A stretch of 64,000 bases of DNA from Nannochloropsis salina CCMP1776. Its lineage: Eukaryota > Sar > Eustigmatophyceae > Eustigmatales > Monodopsidaceae. Both the position numbers and the translations under genes were made by a program. Of the stretch, positions 41,686 to 53,400 are shown one piece after another. The notes under the pieces are model-generated. The model was not told the DNA's origin and searched no databases. It worked only from the letters and a program-made list of their open reading frames with translations. Each line of letters begins with the position of its first letter. Position 1 is the first letter of the stretch. The DNA is taken from contig SDOX01000010.1 of assembly GCA_004565275.1 (NCBI GenBank), positions 815,446-879,445 on the forward strand, written 5' to 3'.

Positions 41686-44146
41686 AGCAAATAATTCTCC
41701 TAGCCCTTGTAACTGTGACCTGTTTTTTCTTCGTTTCAATGTGCTACCTCTTTTCTCGGAGTCTGCCTGTGCTACAAAGCCGCGAAGGAAGCAGCGGGCA
41801 ATTTGTCCAAGTGTCAGATGCAGCGAGTTCTTGGGAAGCTGCGGGTCGGAGAGAACGGCTTCCATTTTACGGGAAGGAACTATCACGAGAGCAACAATTA
41901 AGCATAGAGAGCTTTCTGAAAGAGTGTAAGTTTGTAAACCGAATATTTTAGATAAGTAGCGATGGTCTCGCTGTCCACAGGGAGTCAGATGTTTTTTGGG
42001 AGACATCTTTAAACTGAAGTACTCCAGTTTGGAAAAGCTTCGTTTTTCGTCGATGGATTGTATCTTATTTTTGAAATTTACCATGATACCGTGCTATACA
42101 AATCAAGCAGGGGGAACGAGTCACGGCAATGAGCACGAGCTTCTACAGGCATTTGTCGATTTTTCTGAGATGCAGAGGCGAGATATCAAGGAATCACCGA
42201 TGTCTGACATAGACCATGCTCCTGCCAAGAAGAGTCGTCAAGATGCAGGAAAAAACAACACGTTGCGCGACGAGATGGTCGAAAATTCATCGATGAAAGA
42301 AGAGAGCCATTCTCTCGAGCGAGTGCTTGCATCACTCGGAAATGAGCGACCTGATGCTGAGACGAACAGCGCCTCCCATAATATGTCGGAAGTGTCTGAT
42401 TCCTCGAGATCATCTTTTGATGATGGCGCCCTTGCGGAAAGTAGAAAGGTCACACCTAAGCCAAGGACCGCATCAGTGCCGGGAACAGAGACCTTGGAGG
42501 AAGCCTCTGCCTCCACAAGCTCAGACAAGGAGGACGCTTCTAAAGCTGCAAACAGCTTTGATCTAACCCCTCAACCTCCTGAGCTCGATTTCCTGGCTAC
42601 CTTGCTCGAGCAATACCGTGTAGAGAGCCTCTTGTGGGGCCAAGTAAAGCAGCGGGATGATATTGAAGGCAACAAATACCACCTCGAGGTGCTTCAGGAG
42701 AAAATTGCCAGGTACCAGGCGCTACCAGAAATCGAGGCATACGTAACCAGATTTAGAGAAGCAACAGTTCAAGCAATCCGTCACCGACAGTCGAATTGCT
42801 CACGGACGCTGCTGTGTGTTTTGAATAAGAGCTGTGGGTTTGGGTGCCAGTTACACCATGCCGTGCATTGCTTTACCAATGCTGTGGCGACACGTCGGGC
42901 CCTGGTATTACAAGTGCATCCATGGAGCTATTCCTCTCATTTCGAGACGTACTTCCATCCAGTCAGTGAATGCTCACCAGATCTCATTCCTAAAGAGCAG
43001 CGGAACCGACGTTCCTTTCACGAAAACCACGATCATGCCTTTTTAAACGTTGTGGACCAGGATGTCACTGGTTTTGAGCCGCCCTTCCTGCCACCAGACG
43101 TCATGTCGCGCGTTCGAAAATTCCACACAGAACCGCATGTCTGGTGGGTTGGTGTCTTGTCTGCGTACCTTATGGATTTGATGGACCCGTCCATCATTAC
43201 TTACCCTCCCGCCCCCTACACGGCGCTGCATGTTCGCCGCACGGACAAAGTCGGCAAGGAAGCTGATTTCCATGCGCTAGACGAGTACATGCCTCGTGTT
43301 CGGCACCAAAATGTCTATCTGGCTACGGATGATCCCAGCGTACTTCAAGGGGCGAAGATAAAATACCCAGAGTACAACTTTTACGAAAACTTGGCGGGGG
43401 CCGAAGCCGCCAAAGTGTCGTCGCGCTATACAGACGCATCCCTGGAAGGCCTTTTGCAAGACGTATTCGTCTTGGCGCATGCCGATTTCCTAGTGGGTAC
43501 TTTTTCTAGTCAAATCAGCAGGCTTGGTTACGAGCTCGCACAGACTCTCCGCGTGGACAGTATTTTCAAGGCCCACTCAATCGATGGCGGCTACTACTTC
43601 GGTGGATGGATCCCATTCCAGCAATGTCTTATCGAGGATTACCACGGATTTCCCCGGGGATATGCGATTCAGTATGATTTAGGTGCCAGTGAGCGCACAG
43701 GGTTTCTCAAAGACGAGAAGTCACAAGAGTACTTTCCGTTCCATTTGACCGAAACCTGCTCCCCCTTCTATGCAAATTTATTGAGCGATAAAGAAGTTGT
43801 GGCGCCCCCGCCACCGCCACCGCCACCAGCTGCCAAAGCGGAAGACGGGCAACAGATGGATAAAGATGACAGTACGGCCAATCCTTCGCAAATCCAGAAT
43901 GACCCCGAGGAACATAAGAGCGGGGACTCGCCAGGAATGGAAAAAGAGCAGGACAAGGAGGGAGCTGGTGATGTAGTATCGCATCCAAAGCATGCGCAAC
44001 GGATAGAGCACAGGACTGGAAATAGGCCCAACCAGGGATCCGCGAGGCGTGCCTTTCCCCATCATACTGGGAAACATAAAGGGAAAGGGCGAGTTCATGT
44101 AAAAGCTATGAAGAGGGGTAGACGGCTGGAGATTCTGAAGGAGTAG
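41682..44146 (+). CDS. FUT8-like alpha-1,6-fucosyltransferase (GT23), two exons
   Basis: Exon 1 41682-41925 and exon 2 42111-44146 (185-nt intron; GTAAGT donor, CAAGCAG acceptor, with an acceptor three bases earlier also possible); 759 aa. The N-terminal membrane anchor (about 4-26) makes it a type II Golgi protein. A long low-complexity stem follows. The GT23 catalytic region (about 300-590) matches FUT8 closely: NKSCGFGCQLHHAVHCF, the GDP-fucose motif HVRRTDKVGKEADFH near 453, VYLATDD near 482 and FSSQISRLGYELAQT near 545, then YYFGGWIPFQ. FUT8 adds core alpha-1,6-fucose to the innermost GlcNAc of N-glycans in animals. Here the SH3 domain that ends animal FUT8 is not recognisable; instead there is a polyproline run near 645 and a basic tail. 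Acceptor specificity is inferred. The gene is less GC-rich than its neighbours. Confidence 0.87.
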
Positions 44147-44801
44147 CAAGAAATACAACCCTGCTGGACATTTCGGACTTCGCAATGTGTAGGACGAATC
44201 GTATGGATTTACTGTGTACGTTGCGTTTCCAAAAAGGTAGTGAGTGAGTGGACTTGACAATGCCGAGGATTATGGCGTGGGCAAAAGCAACGCATCGTGA
44301 ACATAGTACATTTCAAGAGGAGTAGTGCAGGGACAGTACAACGTATCTAAGTAGGAAGGGGTGAGGAAAACCTATTTGCCGAGCTGTCAGATGCTCAATC
44401 ACCAAATCATTATGCAATTGCATCGGTATAGGAAGCAAAAAACGAAACAAAAAACTGTTCAAGAGGAAATGATGCGAAAAAGTTTGTGATCGTAAATAGC
44501 CTGGATAACCATCCCCCAGAACATCTCTCGTGCAGCCTTTAACACAGATGACGCCTAACAAAAGTGCTCCTCTCTCAAACACTTTTTTCAAATTCTTCGC
44601 AAGAACATCAACAAAACTTGAATCTGGTTTTGACGTTATATATTTCGTATAAATGTCAGCCAATGCCCATTCATGGATCGAATCCCATTTGCCAAAGCTT
44701 CCTCTCTGCGAACCCGGCAATTGCCACCTAGATCTAGTTCATAATCTGGAGCCACGTACCCCATTCTGCCGGGAGAATCCTGGTCTCCTTTCGGTATCTT
44801 T
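44147..44801. other. Intergenic region between convergent FUT8-like and PGK genes
   Basis: About 650 bp holding both 3' UTRs. No recognised feature. Confidence 0.5.
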
Positions 44802-46707
44802 TCACTGAGCATCTTGGATCGCAGCGACGCCGGGCAGCGTGCGACCCTCCAGCATCTCCAGGGACGCCCCCCCACCCGTCGACACGTGAGACAGCTTATC
44901 CGCCAGGCCTGCTTGCTCCACCGCCGCCACGGAGTCCCCGCCGCCGACGATAGTGGTCGCCCCCTTCGAAGTCAGCTCTGCCAATGTCTTTGCGATGGCC
45001 GAAGTCCCCGCCGCGAACTTTTCAAATTCGAACACACCCATGGGCCCGTTCCAAATGATGGTCTTGCAATCCGCCAGCTCCGCCTGGATCATCTTGGTCG
45101 TCTCGGGGCCGTTGTCCAGGCCCATCCAACCGTCGGGGATCTCCGTGGCAGGCACGATCTTACTCTGCGCGTCCGCCGAGAATTTGTCGGCAATTACCAC
45201 GTCGGTGGGGAGAATGAGCTTCACACCCTTCTCTTTCGCCATGGACTCCAGTTTCTTCGCTAGTTCCAAGAAATCTTCCTCCACGAGCGAGGATCCCACC
45301 TGTCAATGTGGCGGAGGAGCGTGTCGGAAATAGGAGGCGGATGGAGTCAGCTGGTGACCGAGACAACACGCATTCCTCCCCAGTCCCGGATAAGCCACAC
45401 AAAGCCTCCGAGAACGTACACCGTGCCCTTGAGCCTTGAGGAATGTGAACACCATGCCGCCGCCGATGATGAGCTTGTCCACCTTGTTGATCAGAGTCTC
45501 CACCACCGTGATCTTCGTCGAGACCTGCAGGGTCGAAAGGAGATGACCCAGGGCGGGGTCGGAGGGGTGTACATTCAGCAGTGGCCGGTAACGAGACGTA
45601 TTTCCCGCAAATCAAGATTGGCATCACAATCACCGGCGTCTGCGGCCCATCGTCGGGAGGACCCACAGAGAGAAAGAAACGAGGAGCAGACGAGTCGACG
45701 GCACACAACATTCGCCCAGACACGCCACGAATAGCACCCCACTCCTCCCGAATGTCTGATAAGACGCTATCGCTTGCCCCTCGTTCTTACCTTCGACCCC
45801 CCGACAATCGCCGCAAAGGGCCGCGTGGGCTTGGACACGGCCCCATCCAGGTAGGACAGCTCCTTCTCCATCAAAAAACCCGCGCATGTCGTCTTCACCA
45901 GCTTGGCAATGCCCTCCGTTGAGGCATGCGCGCGGTGAGCCGTCCCAAAGGCGTCGTTGACATACACATCCGCCAAACGCGCAAGTTTAGCCGCGAACTC
46001 CGGCGCGTTCTTCTCCTCCTCCTTGTAGAAACGAACGTTTTCGAGCAGGAGGACCTGGCCCGCAGAGAGGGCTTCCACTTGCTGCTCAACCTCCTCTCCC
46101 ACGCAATCCTTCACGTACTTCACCTCGGAACCCAGCAACTCGGAGAGGCGAGTGGCCACGGGCGCCATGCGCAAGGACTCGGTCACGCCTTTGGGGCGGC
46201 CCAGGTGGCTGCAGAGGACGACTCGGGCGCCTTTCTCCTGTCCGGGGTTGACAACACGGGGGAGTGGAAGGTCGCGTGTGAAGTCTTCTCGATAGTTGAA
46301 TAGACAAACAAAAATCGCATTCACTGTGCTTTGACGGGAAACACCAGAAAAGCTGCTGAACAGGCGGGCGCAGGCAGGGCACAAGATTCCTTTACGGCTG
46401 GAGACCATAACATGTAGGCCGAAGAGCCAACACTGTGGTGAAGTACGTACCACGAGAAACTTGATGGTGGGGAGGGCAGCGCGGATGCGCGTATCGTCCG
46501 TGACTTTCGCCTCTTTGTCGAGGGGAACTGTGAGGGGAAGTGGGGAAGCGGTCAGGTTTGGAGTGACCGCACGTAGATCCTCATGACACCAGACCAGTAA
46601 GACGTACCATTGAAGTCCACTCGACAGAAAACACGTTGATTCTTGAGATCGATCTTGCTTGCCAGACTTTTGAGGGTTTCCTTGCCTAGGGTCGTATGGC
46701 GGGGCAT
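44802..46707 (-). CDS. PGK: Phosphoglycerate kinase, five exons
   Basis: Exons 46707-46608, 46527-46451, 46237-45791, 45524-45420 and 45299-44802; introns 80, 213, 266 and 120 nt, all GT-AG. The joins rebuild family blocks [40 protein letters not shown] and [14 protein letters not shown]. The protein is 408 aa, the usual length. Also present: RVDFN and HLGRPKG for 3-phosphoglycerate, [17 protein letters not shown] and STGGGASLE for ATP. PGK makes ATP from 1,3-bisphosphoglycerate, or runs backwards in the Calvin cycle. The model starts at MPRHTT and lacks a signal or transit peptide, so this copy is probably cytosolic. A potential tiny ATG exon further upstream was tested and puts the gene out of frame. 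It is divergent from MAT2B. Confidence 0.92.
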
Positions 46708-47135
46708 TTGCAGCGTTGAACTTTTTGTTCCAAGATGCGTCGGGGCGAGCACGTACAGCTCAAGACCTACTCACCAGACATGACGACGACGATAGAAAGC
46801 TTAAGAAGGAAGAAAGTCCTGTTTATCCAGCGCAAGTGTGCAAGGATGAGTGTGCATGGCCCAGCCGGTACAAGCCCGCGACATAAAGATGCGATGTAGG
46901 TTGTTTGGATACCTCACAGCCTTATCTATCATCGACACGCCCTTATTTCTACACCTGGCCGACAACGCATTTATCACATATCCGAGCCGGACACCCATTC
47001 ATTCCAATAACGATTTGCGTCTCGGTTAGGGGCATTTATTGCCTGACTTTGCCACAGCGTTGTCTTCCTTCCGAATCACAGCATCCTGCTCCTTCGTCGC
47101 TGAATCACACGAGCTCCCACGTCCCCGACCTCAGT
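46708..47135. other. Shared upstream region of divergent PGK and MAT2B genes
   Basis: About 430 bp between divergent starts. No recognised element. Confidence 0.5.
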
Positions 47136-48574
47136 ATGTCAACAAAAAAGATGCCGGCAGCAATCAACCCCCCCGTGGTTCTCGTCTTGGGCGCCTCGGG
47201 CTTACTCGGCCGTGCTGTACATCACACACTACTCGAATCGCTACCTCACGGCGTCGTGGTCGTTGGGACTGGACATTCGCGGGCACGCGGCCTGATACCC
47301 TGCGACGTTACCGATGAGACGACTTTACGCGAATTTCTGGCGGCTCAAGCGCCTCGGGTCGTCGTAAATTGTGTGGCAGAGCGACGGCCAGACGTGGTGG
47401 AGAAGGAGGATGCCAAAGCTCGCGTCTTAAACGTGCGCTTGGTGGAAATATTGGCCGAGGAAAGTGCGCGACTGGGTTTCTACTTGCTGCACATCTCGAC
47501 GGATTACGTGTTCGACGGGACGAAACCACCTTACAAGCCAGGAGACGACCCTCACCCACTCAATGCGTATGGCGAACAAAAACTTGCGTCAGAAAAGGTC
47601 CTCAGGGGAGAGGATTCAGGAGAGCGGGTGCGTCCGGGGCAGGGGTCAAGGGAGGAAAAACAAGGGGGATGGGACAAAGTGTGGACCGAAGGTACTCGCA
47701 TAGAATCATTTATTACACGTCACGCAAAAGAATCTCTACTGACATAGCCTGTGTCTATCTTTCGCTCTCTCTTTGAATGTCTTGCTCTAGACCTGCGCCA
47801 TCCTCCGTGTCCCAGTCCTCTACGGCCCAAGCGCCGATCTGGCCGAGTCTTCCGTCACGCTCCTCGCACGCGACGTCCTCGCGCCCCTGCGGTCCTCGCA
47901 GAAGAAGGTGGACGATTGGGCCGCTCGGTACGCCACGCACACGGAGGACGTGGCCCGCGTGGTGACGGCCATGGTGGATCGGGCCTTGACCGGGGCGGGG
48001 GAGTTGCGCGGCACCTTCCACTACAGCAGCAAGGAGCGGTCTCAGGACCTCTCCCGGGAAGAAGGAGGAGAGCAACGCCCCGGACAGGGGGGCGGGCGGG
48101 CATACACCAAGTACAGCATCAGCGTGCTGATAGGAGAGGTGTTGGGGAGAGCGACGAAGCACCTGGAGCCGGAGGCAAGCCCGCCTGAGGGGGCTCCTCG
48201 ACCCCAGGACTGTGAGTGCGTGGATCGTGGGACGGGGGGTGCGGGGTGATGGGCGCGCGTGGGACGTATGGGCAGGCATGGGCGAAGGGGTCGGGGCCGT
48301 GGTGGATGACGAGCTTATTCCCGGAGGACCGTCCCTGGTCCCGCGCGCTTTTAACGGACGAGACTGCGTGTTGATGCCTTGTGCGCCTGCCCGAATATTC
48401 ATTCTCTTTCCCTTTCATTCCCCTCGCCCCCTGCCCTGCCACCACCATATAGGTGAGCTGGATATATCCGCTTTGCAGGAGGCGCTGGGCGAGGAGGCGA
48501 CCAGGTCCCGGGCCCTCCGCGACGGGTTGAGAGAGGTCTTGCAGGGTATTTTAGGCGAAACGAGTGACTCATGA
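47136..48574 (+). CDS. MAT2B-like protein (regulatory subunit of methionine adenosyltransferase), three exons
   Basis: Exons 47136-47627, 47791-48211 and 48453-48574, introns 163 and 241 nt; 344 aa. Extended short-chain dehydrogenase fold: GASGLLGRAVH (NAD(P)-binding GxxGxxG), then the MAT2B-characteristic AERRPDVVE, the ISTDYVFDGTKPPY block, NAYGEQKL (Tyr-x3-Lys), LRVPVLYG and GTFHYSS, and the join RPQDCELD equivalent to RPRNAQLD of human MAT2B. Bacterial RmlD (dTDP-4-dehydrorhamnose reductase) is the wider family, but AERRPDVVE and the C-terminal blocks favour MAT2B. A Gly/Gln-rich insertion of about 22 residues separates FHYSSKER from TKYSISVL. In animals MAT2B tunes SAM synthesis by MAT2A; a similar role is inferred. 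The start is the ATG of MSTKK. Confidence 0.85.
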
Positions 48575-48937
48575 GGAGCGGTTTGTGCGCGGATGTCCCG
48601 CGCGACGGGGATGGTAGGGAGTGGTGTAGGCGGAGAGGGGACCGTCGGAGAGCGACGCATGCGGAGGGGGCAGGGCCGGCAAAATCCTGGCGATTTCAAG
48701 TGCGAGGGCGCTCGCGGCGTTTGTCTGTTTTCCTACCCCCCGAAGAGAAAGAATGGGTGGCGGAGGACACATCTGAGCATATCGGCAAGCACCAGACAAT
48801 CAGGCTGTGTTGTTTCCGAGCCCGGCATCCAATATCTCGGGCCTGGCCCTGCTCTCTCCTGTTCCCGCGGGCTCTATCTCTTCACCCTGCACTCTTTGCC
48901 ACCATCCCTCCCAACCACAGCACTTGCAGCCAATCGC
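48575..48937. other. Region between MAT2B and the methylisocitrate lyase gene
   Basis: About 360 bp. The methylisocitrate lyase frame stays open upstream to an ATG at 48593, but this stretch is not conserved in the family, so it is treated as upstream region. Nothing else recognised. Confidence 0.45.
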
Positions 48938-50223
48938 ATGCCCCCCCCTCCTTCCTCCGCCGCCCGCCTCCGCCTTCTGCTTGCAGGCCTCTCCGCACGC
49001 CAGAAGAGTCTGGCCTTGCCGGGCGCCTTCAACGGGCTGGTAGCTCGGGCAGTGGCTCATGCGGGCTTCGAGGCAACCTACGTGTCCGGGGCGGGCGTCG
49101 CGGCTGGTATGGGGCTTCCTGACGTGGGCCTGGCAGGTGAGCTCAGGGGGAATTGCATGGGGGCCTTCTTAGGAGGGGTGCAGGGGTGGGGATGCGCATT
49201 AAACATGGACCGGCTCCAGTGTCGAAGCGGCTGTCTCTTGTGGTTGTCATTCCCCCGAGAGCTCTCTCCTCCTCTGTTTGCCGTCACGTGTCAATCCTTT
49301 GCCTTTCGTCAATGGCTCTCTCCGGCTGTCTTGGCACGGCAGGTCTGGAAGACATGACTCGCGTGATAAGGGACGTCTCAGCCTGTTCCGGTCTTCCGCT
49401 CCTGGCGGATGCCGACACGGGAGGGGAGGGCGGGGAGGGAGGAGTGCGGCGCGTGGTGATGGAGTACCAACGGGCAGGCGCGGCCGCTCTTCACGTGGAG
49501 GACCAGGTATTTCCGAAGCGTTGCGGGCACTTGGAAGGGAAAGAGTTGGTTCCTGCTGACGAATTTGCCCTGAAGGTCCAGGCAGCGGCGCGAGCCCGCG
49601 ACGAGGGGCAAGTAGCAGGAGAGGAGGGTGGGGGGAACGGGGGGTTGATGATCTGTGCTCGCACGGACGCCCGGTCGGTGGTGGGGGTGGAGGAGGTCAT
49701 CGAGCGGGCTAAGCGGTACGTGGACGCTGGCGCGGACATGATCTTTCCCGAGGGTCTCTGCTCCGGAGACGAGTTCTTGCGCGTGAGCCAAGCGTTGAAG
49801 GGGTACAACGGTGTGAACGGGGGCGAAGGCCCTTACCTACTGGCGAATATGACGGAGTTCGGGAAGACACCTCTGCTCTCCGTGCGTCGCATGGGGGCGC
49901 TTGGGTACCATGCGACCATTTTCCCCATGACCCTTTTTCGGTGGGCAATGCGGGGCGTGCTGGAGGCCTTGGAGGAGCTTCGAGAAGGTGGGAGAGTGAG
50001 CAAGACGGCACTGAGGGAGGGGAGGCTCTTGACAAGACAGGAAACGTACGAGCTGCTCGGGTATACCCCGGGGCGCGTGTGGGAGTATCCGAATGCAAAC
50101 GCGTACAGCAGACGGAAGGGGACCCGACGCAGCGACTTTGTGCAGGAAGGGAAAGAAGTGATGGAAGAGGAAGATGAGAACGAAGCGTCAGGATATGGGG
50201 AAGAGAATCCCAAAAAGAAATAA
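48938..50223 (+). CDS. 2-methylisocitrate lyase-like (isocitrate lyase/PEP mutase superfamily), two exons
   Basis: Exons 48938-49136 and 49343-50223 with a 206-nt GT-AG intron; 359 aa. The TIM-barrel superfamily motifs are clear: LPGAFNGLVARAV, YVSGAGVAAG, LLADADTGGEG (Mg-binding Asp residues), VEDQVFPKRCGHLEGK with the catalytic KRCGH near 125, ARTDAR, and GADMIFPEG. KRCGH is the active-site signature of PrpB-type methylisocitrate lyases, as distinct from the KKCGH of isocitrate lyase. PrpB splits 2-methylisocitrate into pyruvate and succinate in the methylcitrate cycle, which disposes of propionyl-CoA. The protein is about 60 residues longer than PrpB because of Gly-rich loops and a basic/acidic tail. 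No confident mitochondrial presequence is seen, though the N-terminus is Arg/Leu-rich. A longer start at 48593 is possible. Confidence 0.87.
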
Positions 50224-50474
50224 GCGCCGTTTCGTTGAGCGTCGAGGGAGAGGGTATCGATAGTCCGCTCGACACACTGCCCGATAGACATGGCCTTCAG
50301 AGGGGACGTCATCGTTTTCTGCAATTTCGTCTGGCGCGTTTTTTCCACTGCACGTGACCGATACTCCCAGATTTCTGTACATTCAATTCACATTGCTCGT
50401 TTCCGAGGGGCCTTGAGTCAGCCGACACAGGAGTCCTCCCCCACTTAACGTCCATCTACCCTTTCCACACAGCT

Positions 50475-53400
50475 CTACATGCTGCTCTTCTCTATCTCAG
50501 CGAAGGGATCGCACACGCTACCAAAAGCCTCAATCGAACCCTGTATCCTCACTCCTTTTCCGATGGCTGTGTTCCCTCCGCTCTTTGCTCCTATCGTCAC
50601 TCCTCTCATCCCGCTCGTGGGCGAGAGGCTCCTGCCCCCCGCCCCTAAGGTGCTACCAGCACGGCATCCGCTCATCGGAAGACCCGTGGCATTCGTCAAA
50701 AAAGGGTTTCCGACAGAACGCGAATCTCCTTGAGATGAAAGCTGCGGCTGCCGGTCCGTGACAGAAGGAAGAAGCATGGGCTGAATGGGAGGAAGGGCAT
50801 CTGAGGGTAATTGGATTGGGCGAGCAGGTTTGGGAGGAGGCATTTGCTGCCCTGGTTGCTGTACGTTGATGGCAAGGTCAGCTGCGAATGTTTGAGGAAA
50901 CGCTTCCCATTGGGAGTCAGGGGGGGCGGCAGAGGACAAAGAGCTGGAGGATGAGGTGGATGCAGAGGATAGGGCCCCGCTGGCGGCATTGGGACTGAGA
51001 ACCTCCCACTGAGGTTTTCGCGGAGGGCCTTCCCCGGGGGGCGGCAGCTCATCCTGCGGCAAATTTGCCGCCGCTTTTTTAAGGGGAAATAGCTCTGGGA
51101 TTGGGCCCTGTCGGGGGCCTACCGACTGCTCGGTGTTGTTCGCGTGCTCTATCGGTCCTCCTGTCCGAAAGGCCGGAGCCTCGGTCAAAGGCATCAGATC
51201 ATCCTTCTCGTTCCCTGCCAGGGCGCTATTGCTGCTCAGCAGGTCAACAGGCACAGCCAAGCTCTTTTTGGCGGGAACTATTGGCGACAGAGAAGAGAAT
51301 GACGCGTAGGAGTAAGCTTCTTTGGAAGCAAGGGCGGGCGGAGCTAGGGCGTGGTGCAGGTCCGCGAAGGAAGAATTGAAGGCATGCGAAGCGTTCAAAA
51401 TGACAGCCGGCCCCTCCACCTTTTTCTCTCCTGCCCAATGCACTGCGCGCTCCAGCATAAAACGGCGACCATCCAGAAGCAAAAAAAGGAGGTCGTGCGC
51501 CACATCCCTGACAACGCTTGTTTGCGCACTTCCCCCTAGACCCCCTCCCTTGTACTGGAGAAGGGCCCGCACGATGGTCACCTGAGACAGAGCGACAGAG
51601 AACGTCGCCTCAGGTCCGTACAACAGAAGCTCGCGCAACAACACGAGTGATCTGTGGGCATGCTTCCACTTCGAGCCTTTGCAATCGCCCAGGCGAGCCC
51701 ACACGGTGCGGAGGATGGAGGGAAGGAGGGTGGAGGAGTAGGCGTCCTCCAGCACTTGCTGCATCATGCGCTCCGCCTCCCCTGGCAAGATGTTGTGACT
51801 CGAATTGGAAGTCAGCTGCAAGACTAAGTCATGGAACACCGTCCAACGGCCGGACGTCTGTTCCGCCTCCGCCAGCAGCCCTTGCTGGTTGGCAGGAACC
51901 GCGGCTTGCTGCTGCGACTGCGCTTTGAGGACTTTCTTGATGTTGCTCGTCGAAAAGGTCTCTCCGCGCGCTCTGACTGTCTCCACACATCGGAAAAAGG
52001 GTCCAACTCCTCCCTCCATCCTTCCTCCCCCTTGCTCTGCCCTTGAGGCACCCATCTCCACCGCCATCTGCACTTTGCGCGTTTCTGCCAGGCGTTCGAA
52101 CGCCTGGGACTGCACCAGCTCGAGGAGGAAATTGCTCAAGTGCGGCCCATCCCCCATCAAGCCCCGGCTGCCTATGTAGAAGTCTCGGTCCAGTACCAGC
52201 TTTCCCGACCGATCCAGCCGCAGGTATGTGCTTACGTCGCCCACAATGTTCACAAAAAAACCCAAAAGCGCGTCCCGGAGCTGCTGCTCCTCTTGCACCA
52301 GGCTCTTGTCCACGGCGGTCTTCACTGCCGCCACCCGCCCGCCCCGTTGGCCTCCGCCTCCCTCCCCTCCTCCCCCATAGCTGGGCCAGGCGATTGGATT
52401 GGAGGCTCGCGTTTGCCCCTGAAGAGAGAGCTCCCAGGACAAAAGGTTGGCCGCGTCCGGTCGGGGCTCCTCCGACTCCCTCCCCGACGGCTGTCCCGTG
52501 TACTTCTGCAGGAAGGCCACGCCCTTGCTGATCGCCTTGTCGATCCTCTCAGCCGCCTTGGCCGCCTCCACCCCCAACTTTTGAGCAGCCTGGACGACCT
52601 GGCTGGTGTTGGGCAGGACGTAGATGTCCGGGGCCGGGACGGCGTCAGATCCACTGAGGTTGCCGAGGTCCAGGTCCGCGTAGAGCAGGTCGTCGTGGAG
52701 AAGGGAGCGACGAAGAAGGGGCAAATGTTGGCGGCGGAGGCCGAAGACGATGGGTCGAGGAGCGGCAGCGCGAGAGAGGAGGGAGGGGGGGAGGACGGGA
52801 AGGAAGTCGTGTTGCCAGGTGAAGGGGTAGAGGAGGCCGAGGGCCGCTTGTGTGCAGGCGAGAAGCATGTCCGTCTCCGAGGCAACAAAACACACTCGAC
52901 GCTCGCAGAGCATGGCGGAGAGGAGCATGAGAAAGGCCTTAGGTTTGAACTGTTGGAAGAGGTAGACGACTGCCAGCGCATCCCCGGAAGGCACCTCCCC
53001 TTCCGCCGCCCCCGTGTGCCGGTGGGCCCGCGCCGCTTGCTCGGCGCCGATAGGGCACAGCTTAAGAGACAGGACCTCTCCAGGGGAGGGCAGAGCCGCG
53101 TGGTATAGGTCCCTCAGCACTGATTCGATGCGATCGACAGGCGTGAACAGAAGACGCAGGGCGTGCACATGCTGCAACACGTGCTGGACGATGGGACGCG
53201 CATTCGCGTGGCGCGTCAAGAAGCATAGACACTCGGGGTAGCGCTTGCCCACATCGTATCGCATGCCAAACCCCGAGGGCAGACAGCGATAGACGAATCC
53301 ATGAGTGCGCTCATCTTCCGGGTCGCCGATTGAGAAGCAGTAAAGTTCAGCGCGGAAATTGTCTCCGCTGCTACTTTCTGTCACGATGCTCGCGCCAGCC

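Noticed and set aside
46708-46790. Tiny upstream exon for PGK beginning ATGTCTG|GTGAGT
   Set aside because: Joining it to any nearby AG puts the conserved PGK sequence out of frame.
48593-48937. 115-codon extension of methylisocitrate lyase
   Set aside because: Gly/Arg-rich and unlike any presequence; the family fold starts just after the ATG at 48938.
52140-53108. 322-codon plus-strand frame over the DENN gene
   Set aside because: Antisense to the conserved cDENN block and without recognisable domains.
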